DNA from: Alphaproteobacteria bacterium
GTDB taxonomy: Bacteria; Pseudomonadota; Alphaproteobacteria; JABAAW01
Assembly: GCA_014238625.1 (NCBI GenBank)
Contig: JABAAS010000004.1
Span: 6,060 to 25,057, forward strand
DNA: 18,998 nt
Direction: 5' to 3'
Below, one piece after another: positions 1-5,845 of the stretch. Within the stretch, counting starts at the first letter, position 1. Each line of letters starts with the position of its first letter. Under the pieces are notes generated by a model. The model was not told the DNA's origin. It worked only from the letters and a program-made list of their open reading frames with translations, and ran no database searches. Both the position numbers and the translations under genes were made by a program.

Positions 1-1
1 A

Positions 2-94
2 CGCGAAGACCGCACAGAGCTAGCTAGCCAAAAAGCAGAAAAAGCTAGAGAAAACAACGAAAAGCAGGCAGCTCGAGAAGGTGCCGATAGCTAG
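2..94 (+). CDS. C-terminal tail of an upstream protein, possibly ribosomal protein L19
   Basis: An open frame enters from the left edge and stops at TAG 92-94. The 30 visible residues are highly charged and rich in Lys, Glu, Arg and Ala (it begins REDRTELASQ), with no fold to recognise. In several alphaproteobacteria rplS, encoding ribosomal protein L19, lies just upstream of leuC, and L19 there often ends in a basic, Ala/Lys-rich tail. That neighbour argument is the only basis for the L19 suggestion. If real, its end overlaps the GTG start of leuC by 14 bases, which would fit translational coupling. The other two forward frames close earlier, at 21-27. A chance open frame cannot be excluded. 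Confidence 0.35.
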   Translation, partial: REDRTELASQKAEKARENNEKQAAREGADS

Positions 95-1535
95 GAACAC
101 ACAAGCATCGCAAAAAAACGGTAATAGGACTTTGGCAAAAACACTCTTCGACAAAATATGGCACAGCCATGTCATCGAAAATCATCCCGATGGCGGAGCG
201 TTGCTATACATCGATAGGCATCTCGTGCACGAGGTCACATCTCCGCAGGCATTCGAAGGCTTGCGGAAAGCCAAACGCAACGTGCGCAGACCAGAAACAA
301 CCCTCGCCGTGGTCGACCATAATGTACCAACCTTGAACCGCGAAAACGGAATCGAGGGAGTGAAAAATATCGACAGCCGCATACAAATCGAAACCCTAGA
401 GAAAAACTGCCGAGACTTTAAACTTAATCTCTTCTCGCTAGACGATCATAGGCAGGGAATCGTACATGTAATAGGACCAGAGCAAGGATTAACTCAACCA
501 GGAATGACCATCGTTTGCGGCGATTCTCATACCGCAACGCATGGTGCATTCGGCGCGCTCGCTTTCGGGATAGGAACCTCCGAAGTCGAGCATGTGCTCG
601 CAACCCAGACACTGCGAGTTGGGCGCCTCGCTAACATGCGTATAAAAATCTCAGGTGAATTGCCACTCGGGGTAAGCGCAAAAGACCTGATCTTAGCAGT
701 TATCGGAAAAATCGGAACCGCCGGCGCAACAGGGCATGTCATCGAATATGCCGGCGATGCAATTCGTAATCTCAATATGGAGGCTCGCATGACAATATGC
801 AATATGTCCATCGAGGCTGGAGCGCGAGCCGGCCTAATCGAGCCAGACCAAACAACCTTCGATTATTTGAAAGGAAGACCTCGAGCACCAAGCGGCGAAA
901 TGTGGGAGAAAGCATGCAGCTACTGGCGGACGCTCGCATCCGACGAAAATGCAGGCTACGAACGCGAGGAAACTCTCAACACTAACGAAATCGCGCCACA
1001 GGTGACTTGGGGAACAAGCCCAGAACATGTCGTGCCAATAACCGAAAGAGTCCCTAAACCAACAGGAAACCAAAAACAACAAATAACCATGCGTCGCGCT
1101 CTGGAATATATGGGCTTGCAGGCAGGTACCAAAATGCAGGAAATTGCCATCGATAGGGTGTTCATCGGCTCTTGCACTAACGGACGAATCGAAGACTTAC
1201 GAGTCGTGGCAAAAATCGTCAAAGATAAAAAAGTCGCAAAATCCGTCCACGCAATGGTCGTGCCAGGCTCGGGACTCGTCAAAGCGCAAGCCAAGCAGGA
1301 AGGAATCGATCAAATACTACTGGAGGCTGGATTCGAGTGGCGAGACGCTGGTTGCTCTATGTGTTTGGCAATGAACGATGACCGTCTAAATCCACAAGAA
1401 CGCTGCGCATCTACTTCTAACAGAAACTTTGAAGGGCGCCAGGGACGCGGCGGAAGAACACATCTTATGAGCCCAGCTATGGCTGCAGCCGCTGCTATTC
1501 GTGGAAAACTGACCGATGTAAGAGAAATAATGTAG
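81..1535 (+). CDS. leuC: 3-isopropylmalate dehydratase large subunit
   Basis: LeuC pairs with LeuD to isomerise 2-isopropylmalate to 3-isopropylmalate in cytoplasmic leucine synthesis, using a 4Fe-4S cluster. The aconitase-family signatures are complete: CGDSHTATHGAFG at about 146-158, GSCTNGR at 363-369, and AGCSMC at 423-428. The cluster ligands are therefore Cys365, Cys425 and Cys428. The C-terminal block NRNFEGRQG followed by a Gly/Arg-rich stretch is also typical. It has 484 residues against about 466-476 for most LeuC. The excess is at the N terminus, because homology begins near KTLFDKIW at about residue 20. GTG 81 is used here. TTG at 132, preceded by AGGA, would give the usual length and is a real alternative. 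leuD follows with a one-base overlap, so the two subunits are translated together. Confidence 0.97.
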   Translation: MPIARNTQASQKNGNRTLAKTLFDKIWHSHVIENHPDGGALLYIDRHLVHEVTSPQAFEGLRKAKRNVRRPETTLAVVDHNVPTLNRENGIEGVKNIDSRIQIETLEKNCRDFKLNLFSLDDHRQGIVHVIGPEQGLTQPGMTIVCGDSHTATHGAFGALAFGIGTSEVEHVLATQTLRVGRLANMRIKISGELPLGVSAKDLILAVIGKIGTAGATGHVIEYAGDAIRNLNMEARMTICNMSIEAGARAGLIEPDQTTFDYLKGRPRAPSGEMWEKACSYWRTLASDENAGYEREETLNTNEIAPQVTWGTSPEHVVPITERVPKPTGNQKQQITMRRALEYMGLQAGTKMQEIAIDRVFIGSCTNGRIEDLRVVAKIVKDKKVAKSVHAMVVPGSGLVKAQAKQEGIDQILLEAGFEWRDAGCSMCLAMNDDRLNPQERCASTSNRNFEGRQGRGGRTHLMSPAMAAAAAIRGKLTDVREIM

Positions 1536-2182
1536 TGGAAAAATTTAAAAAAATCTCTGGCATCGCTGCTCCACTCGATATGCGTAATGTCGATACGGAC
1601 ATGATAATACCTAAACAATTCTTGAAGACGATCTCGCGAGAGAACTTGGGAAAGGGACTCTTCTTCGATCTGCGCTTCGAGCCAGACGGAAAAGAAAAAC
1701 CCAATTTCATACTCAATCAAGAAAATTACTGCGATACAAAAATCTTGATCACAGGAGAAAACTTCGGTTGCGGTTCGTCTCGCGAGCACGCTCCTTGGGC
1801 CTTGCGCGACTTCGGTATTCGAGTAATCATCGCATCTCGATTCGCCGATATCTTCTACAATAACTGCTTTCAAAACGCGCTCTTGCCTATAATATTACCA
1901 GAGAAAGAAGTGCAGAAATTGATGGAGCAGGCAGCGCGAGGTCGAAACGCTATATTCGCAATCGACCTAGAAAAACAAGAAATCTCCGCGCCAGATGGAA
2001 CAATTAGCTTCGAGATAGAGCCAGAGCGTAAAAAGTCCTTGCTCGAGGGAAGGGATGCTATCGCACATACGCTGGAGAAAAGCGATGCAATAGCAGAGTT
2101 CGAGCAAAAACAGCTCCAATCTCAACCTTGGCTACAAAGCCATATGACAGAAAACTCGCCAGCAACTAGTAGCGCGGGCTAA
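1535..2182 (+). CDS. leuD: 3-isopropylmalate dehydratase small subunit
   Basis: LeuD is the swivelling small subunit that completes the LeuC active site. Visible signatures are NVDTDMIIPKQFL at about 18-30 and the FGCGSSREHAPWAL block at 77-90, which contacts substrate. The GTG start shares its first G with the last base of the leuC TAG stop (TAGTG), a layout typical of stop-start coupled translation. The protein is 215 residues, slightly over the usual length of about 200. The surplus is a low-complexity tail (about the last 15 residues, Ser/Thr/Ala-rich) after the usual Pro-Trp-Leu ending. leuB starts 36 bases downstream with no terminator between, so leuC-leuD-leuB is probably one transcript. 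Confidence 0.96.
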   Translation: MEKFKKISGIAAPLDMRNVDTDMIIPKQFLKTISRENLGKGLFFDLRFEPDGKEKPNFILNQENYCDTKILITGENFGCGSSREHAPWALRDFGIRVIIASRFADIFYNNCFQNALLPIILPEKEVQKLMEQAARGRNAIFAIDLEKQEISAPDGTISFEIEPERKKSLLEGRDAIAHTLEKSDAIAEFEQKQLQSQPWLQSHMTENSPATSSAG

Positions 2183-2218
2183 ACTGCTACTCGCTGAACA
2201 AAGCTGAATGGATGCTAA

Positions 2219-3358
2219 ATGGGTGCTGAAGCTGATAATAGCAGTGCGATAGCAGATACGGATACAGCTCCATCTATCTTGTTGTTAGCAGGAGATGGGA
2301 TAGGACCAGAAATCGTCTCGCAAGCGCGCCGTGTGCTGCAAACCTTCATCGAGCGCGGACTCTTCAAAGCGACAATCTCTGACGCGCAGGTAGGAGGAAT
2401 CGCTTGGTTGCAAGAAGGCGACCCATTGCCAGAGCATGTCATGGCAAAAGCAAAAAAAGCCGATGCAATACTACTAGGAGCCGTCGGCGCACCGCAGTTC
2501 GACCGCGAGGCACCAAGGGATAAAAGACCAGAGCTGGCACTCCTACGCTTGCGTCAAGAGTTAGACCTATTCGCTAATCTGCGCCCCGCGCGCTGCTTCG
2601 AGTCTCTCGTCGAGGCTTCTAGCTTGAAACCAGAACTCGTGCAAGGGCTCGATATACTAATCGTGCGAGAGCTAAGCAGCGGCGTCTATTTCGGAAAACC
2701 TCGCGGAATGGAGAAAATGCCAGACGGAAGCTCGCGCTGTGTCGATACACAAGCATACTCCGAGCGGGAAGTCCTGCGAATTACAGATGTCGCATTCGAG
2801 CTAGCTAGGCAACGCAAAGCTATAGTCCATTCCGCAGACAAAGCAAATGTTATGGAAACCGGACACTTCTGGCGCAAGGTCGTTACAGAAAGGCACGCAA
2901 AAAAATTCAAAGAGGTCGAGCTAAATCATATCCTAGCCGACAACTGCGCTATGCAGCTCGTGCGCCAGCCAAAGCAGTTCGATGTAATACTAACCGATAA
3001 CCTATTCGGAGACCTCCTCTCGGATGTCGCAGCGATGCTCACAGGCTCACTCGGCATGCTTGCATCCGCTAGCCTAGGCGCGAGAGATGCAAAAAGCGGG
3101 CGACAAAACGCGCTCTACGAGCCAGTGCACGGAAGCGCGCCAGACATCGCAAACAAAGGAATAGCTAACCCGCTCGCAACAATTCTAAGCCTCGCAATGA
3201 TGCTACGAATCTCATTCGAGCGTGATGACCTAGCTACTCGCATCGAAAAAGCCGTCGAGAAAACTCTCGCGCGAGGCTTGCGAACCGCAGATATCGCAAC
3301 ATCGCAAAAACCAGTCTCAACCGAAGAAATGGGCGACGCTATACTCGCTGAAATTTGA
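2219..3358 (+). CDS. leuB: 3-isopropylmalate dehydrogenase
   Basis: LeuB oxidises and decarboxylates 3-isopropylmalate with NAD+, the step after LeuCD. The family signatures are all present: AGDGIGPEI at 24-32, RLRQELDLFANLRPAR at about 110-125 (substrate Arg residues), Tyr180 in the DTQAYSERE block, Lys208 in ADKANV, and the metal-binding Asp241, Asp265 and Asp269 around LTDNLFGDLLSD. The NAD-binding motif GSAPDIANKGIANP is at 305-318. It has 379 residues against 350-370 usually, with about 18 extra polar N-terminal residues before the first strand. ATG 2219 is the only good start; an overlapping ATG at 2212 runs into a stop within four codons. No strong ribosome site is seen, so it may depend on read-through from leuD. 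leuA is not in the window. Confidence 0.97.
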   Translation: MGAEADNSSAIADTDTAPSILLLAGDGIGPEIVSQARRVLQTFIERGLFKATISDAQVGGIAWLQEGDPLPEHVMAKAKKADAILLGAVGAPQFDREAPRDKRPELALLRLRQELDLFANLRPARCFESLVEASSLKPELVQGLDILIVRELSSGVYFGKPRGMEKMPDGSSRCVDTQAYSEREVLRITDVAFELARQRKAIVHSADKANVMETGHFWRKVVTERHAKKFKEVELNHILADNCAMQLVRQPKQFDVILTDNLFGDLLSDVAAMLTGSLGMLASASLGARDAKSGRQNALYEPVHGSAPDIANKGIANPLATILSLAMMLRISFERDDLATRIEKAVEKTLARGLRTADIATSQKPVSTEEMGDAILAEI

Positions 3359-3389
3359 TTCGAGTAGCAATAACTTTGGGGATAATAAT

Positions 3390-3398
3390 TGGTATAAT
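3390..3398 (+). promoter_or_regulatory. Extended -10 promoter element upstream of pyrF
   Basis: TGGTATAAT is a perfect TATAAT with the TGn extension that lets sigma-70-type holoenzymes work with a poor -35 box. No convincing -35 hexamer lies 16-18 bases upstream. It sits 31 bases after the leuB stop and about 100 bases before the pyrF start, which would give a leader of roughly 100 nucleotides. It is the best promoter candidate separating pyrF from the leu genes. It was recognised by motif only. Confidence 0.45.
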
Positions 3399-3413
3399 TA
3401 CGAGGATAACCAT

Positions 3414-3599
3414 AGGGGAAGCCTTTGCATTCCTTTACAATTGGGGAAAATTATCGTAACTTGCGACGTAGGTAGACAAGTTTATTGCAGTGGAGAATGG
3501 TTTTCATGGCTGTTGAACCTATTCAAGCGGATAGGGTCTCCTATAAGGAGAGCCGTTGGAAAATCCCCAATATATTCCCCTCGTGGAAATTACCCAACG
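3414..3599 (+). other. Inverted-repeat-rich leader and 5' end of pyrF
   Basis: Several complementary pairs fall in this stretch. AGGGGAA (3414-3420) is complementary to TTCCCCT (3575-3581). ATTGGGGA (3440-3447) is complementary to TCCCCAAT (3564-3571). These two pairs are nested. Inside them is a local hairpin with six-base arms, TCTCCT-ATA-AGGAGA (3537-3551), whose right arm contains a Shine-Dalgarno-like AAGGAG. A further pair, CGTTGG (3554-3559) with CCAACG (3594-3599), is incompatible with the nested pairs. The likely pyrF start (3506) lies in the large internal loop. This could be a regulatory RNA fold over the start of pyrF. It matches no riboswitch class I know, and chance pairing of G-runs with C-runs is possible. 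Confidence 0.3.
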
Positions 3600-4375
3600 A
3601 CACAGTAAAGGAGACTCTTCCTTCCTGCCAAAAAGAAGAAATTAAAAATAAACTAATTGTAGCGCTCGACTGCCCAGAGCTGAAAGATGCTAGAGAATTG
3701 GTTAAAGAGCTAGGTGATAAGGTTAGTTTCTTTAAAGTTGGCATGGAGCTGTTCTTCCAAAAAGAAGGAATCGCCTTTGCCAAAGAGCTAAAAGAGCAAG
3801 GCAATAAAATCTTCTTCGATGCAAAGTCTTTAGATATTCCGCGCACCGTGGAGGCCGCAGTTCATTCCTTGCGCGATTTAAATGCAGATTTTATGTCCGT
3901 GCATAGCATGTCTATCTCGCTACTAGAGGCTCTGGCGAAGGTACCTCGTGCAACAAAACTAGTCGGAATTACCCTACTCACCAGCATGGGACAGGCAGAG
4001 CTAAGGCGGATGGGAATCAATCAAAGCCCTGAAAAAGTCGTGATGTCCTTAGCCAAGGCGGCAATGAAGATAGGAAAGCTCGATGGCTTGGTCGCATCAG
4101 GACAAGAAATAGCTACCTTACGAGAAAAATACCCTGATGCGATTCTCATCGCACCAGGCATTCGCCCCGAAGGGACTACGGAGCAAGACCATAAACGCAT
4201 AGCAACCCCCAGACAAGCCATCGCCGCGGGAGCCGATCATATTGTCGTCGGCAGACCGATAACCCAAGCTAAAGACCCCGTAGCAGTAGTCGAGAAAATA
4301 TTCGAAGAAGTAGAGCAGGGGAATAAAGACAAGAGAATAGGGCTAAATAGCACCAAACAGCTAAACCTAACCTAA
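3506..4375 (+). CDS. pyrF: Orotidine 5'-phosphate decarboxylase
   Basis: PyrF decarboxylates orotidine monophosphate to UMP, the last step of de novo pyrimidine synthesis. The TIM barrel begins at KLIVALDCP (about residue 48). It carries the catalytic charge network FDAKSLDIP (Asp105, Lys107, Asp110), the matching Asp-x-Lys-x-x-Asp motif, then APGIRPEG and VVGRPIT phosphate-binding loops near the C terminus. ATG 3506 is chosen because GGAG at 3492-3495 lies 10 bases upstream. In-frame ATG 3497 and TTG 3485 are alternatives. Even so, about 45 residues precede the barrel, where most bacterial PyrF start almost directly. This extension is Trp/Pro/Lys-rich, and no ATG, GTG or TTG in frame falls between it and the barrel. 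pyrF converges on the CNNM gene, with 17 bases between the stops. Confidence 0.93.
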   Translation: MAVEPIQADRVSYKESRWKIPNIFPSWKLPNDTVKETLPSCQKEEIKNKLIVALDCPELKDARELVKELGDKVSFFKVGMELFFQKEGIAFAKELKEQGNKIFFDAKSLDIPRTVEAAVHSLRDLNADFMSVHSMSISLLEALAKVPRATKLVGITLLTSMGQAELRRMGINQSPEKVVMSLAKAAMKIGKLDGLVASGQEIATLREKYPDAILIAPGIRPEGTTEQDHKRIATPRQAIAAGADHIVVGRPITQAKDPVAVVEKIFEEVEQGNKDKRIGLNSTKQLNLT

Positions 4376-4392
4376 GTAGCCATAAAGGGCTA

Positions 4393-5754
4393 TTAGTTGC
4401 TCTTGAGCTTGCGCGCATGAATCGAGGCGATACGATTTTCTTCCTTGCGCAATATCCGAAAGCGGAAACCATGAAAGACAAATTCCTGCCCCTGTTTCGT
4501 AAGGTCTCGTGCCTCCTGCATAACTAGACCCGCGAGCGTTACTGCCTTATCTTCCGGTAGATGCCAACCGAGCTCGCGCCGCAATGTGCGCAGAGGTACA
4601 TCGCCTGCAACTATATGGCTACCATCGGCTAACGATGTTATCTCCTGCGGCGTGCTTACATCGTGCTCATCATCGATGTTGCCGACTATCTGTTCGAGGA
4701 CATCCTCTAGGGTGACGATTCCCATAAACGCGCCATACTCGTCTACGACTATCGCTACATGCTCGCGCCGTCTTTGAAACGCTCGCAGCTGATCACGAAG
4801 TCTGGTCTTCTCTGGCACAAACCACGGATCGCTCAAGCAGGAGCGAAGCCAAACAGAGGGAGAGGCTAGGGACGCTCCGCTAGCAGAGTCCTTCGGATAC
4901 CAAGACTCTGCAACCGGTTCGGGAGAATCGTTGTTCGATTGCGACTCTGCTTTTTCCTTTGCTAACTCGTGCGCACGAATACCATCGTTATACCAACTAC
5001 GGAAAAAATCCTTCGCATGCAGCAAGCCTATGATATTGTCATCGCTCTTATAAAATACTGGAAATCGTGTCCAAGCACTCTCAACAACAAAACGCGCTAT
5101 CGTATCGTAATCCCAACTCGCATCGACCATCGCCACTTCCTTACGGTGAGTCATGACATCTTCGAGGGAGGTCTCGTCTAAGTCTAATATCGAGTGCAGC
5201 ATCCTACGACCTCCATGCAGGCTGGGGGTGTGCGTGTCGATCGCTCCGCGTATCGTCTCAATACGCTCGCGAGTCTCAAGCAGTGCGTCCGAGCCGCGCT
5301 CCGGCGTCGCTCCAAAAAGACGCAGTAAAGCCCGTAAGGGACGGGTCACCGGCTGCATCAGGTAGACTAGGGGGCGCAAAATCGGGGCTACCAGCAACGC
5401 TATCTTGTCCGTATGCACCAATGCCCAACTCTTCGGCAACACTTCCGCAAAAACAACTGTCGCTAGAGTCATAATCAAAGTTGCCCAAAAAATCCCGCTG
5501 TCGCCTAGCAAATGCAACGCTAGACTAGTTGCAAGCGCTGCTGCAAATATGTTGACTAGGTTGTTGCCTATCAAAAGCGTGCCGAGCAATAAATCCTTAC
5601 GCTCTCGTAGCTCTTCGACTATGCGAGCGCGCCAATCGCCTTGACGCGCAAGCTCGCGCATACGAGAGCTCGCGCTCGTTAGTGCTGTCTCAGCTCCAGA
5701 GAAAAAGCCAGAAAGCAAAATCAGCCCAGCTATGATGAAGAGCGAAACAAGCAA
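4393..5754 (-). CDS. CNNM/CorC-family membrane protein with CBS domains (hemolysin C-like)
   Basis: An inner-membrane protein of the CNNM (DUF21) family, linked in studied relatives to Mg2+/Co2+ transport or tolerance. Residues 1-140 are the DUF21 membrane domain, with the hallmark GFFSGAETALTSAS at 16-29 and hydrophobic segments near 3-19, 57-83, 88-106 and 118-133. A CBS pair follows: DVMTHRKEV at 199-207 opens the first, and VDEYGAFMGIVTLEDVLEQIVG (337-358) is in the second. They are separated by a Ser/Pro-rich insert at about 265-300. The C-terminal CorC_HlyC domain begins near HIVAGDV at 380. TTG 5754 is the only usable start in frame, with AGGAG about 15 bases upstream. It sits 91 bases downstream of aroKB on the same strand, the usual alphaproteobacterial order. 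Transport activity is inferred from the family. Confidence 0.93.
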   Translation of the reverse strand: MLVSLFIIAGLILLSGFFSGAETALTSASSRMRELARQGDWRARIVEELRERKDLLLGTLLIGNNLVNIFAAALATSLALHLLGDSGIFWATLIMTLATVVFAEVLPKSWALVHTDKIALLVAPILRPLVYLMQPVTRPLRALLRLFGATPERGSDALLETRERIETIRGAIDTHTPSLHGGRRMLHSILDLDETSLEDVMTHRKEVAMVDASWDYDTIARFVVESAWTRFPVFYKSDDNIIGLLHAKDFFRSWYNDGIRAHELAKEKAESQSNNDSPEPVAESWYPKDSASGASLASPSVWLRSCLSDPWFVPEKTRLRDQLRAFQRRREHVAIVVDEYGAFMGIVTLEDVLEQIVGNIDDEHDVSTPQEITSLADGSHIVAGDVPLRTLRRELGWHLPEDKAVTLAGLVMQEARDLTKQGQEFVFHGFRFRILRKEENRIASIHARKLKSN

Positions 5755-5790
5755 GTCGCTAAAAAGTGTCTCCTGAAAAATAAAAATATA

Positions 5791-5829
5791 CCTAAACCGT
5801 CTTCTGGCCCGTCTCCTAAACCGTCTTCT
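5791..5829 (-). repeat. 24-bp period (12-bp sub-period) repeat between aroKB and the CNNM gene
   Basis: The 15-mer CCTAAACCGTCTTCT occurs at 5791-5805 and again, identically, at 5815-5829. Read on the minus strand the block is AGAAGACGGTTT, AGGAGACGGGCC, AGAAGACGGTTT, AGG: three units of 12 bases. It lies between the aroKB stop (5846) and the TTG start of the CNNM gene (5754), so it is in their presumed shared transcript. No coding frame uses it. Each unit carries a GGAGAC- or GAAGAC-like purine run that weakly resembles a ribosome site. Confidence 0.8.
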
Positions 5830-5845
5830 AACCTATTTTGCAATT

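Noticed and set aside
4377..4392. Hairpin TAGCC-ATAAAG-GGCTA in the short gap between pyrF and the CNNM gene
   Set aside because: Only five pairs and no T-run on either side, so it is not supported as a terminator, although its position between convergent genes is suggestive.
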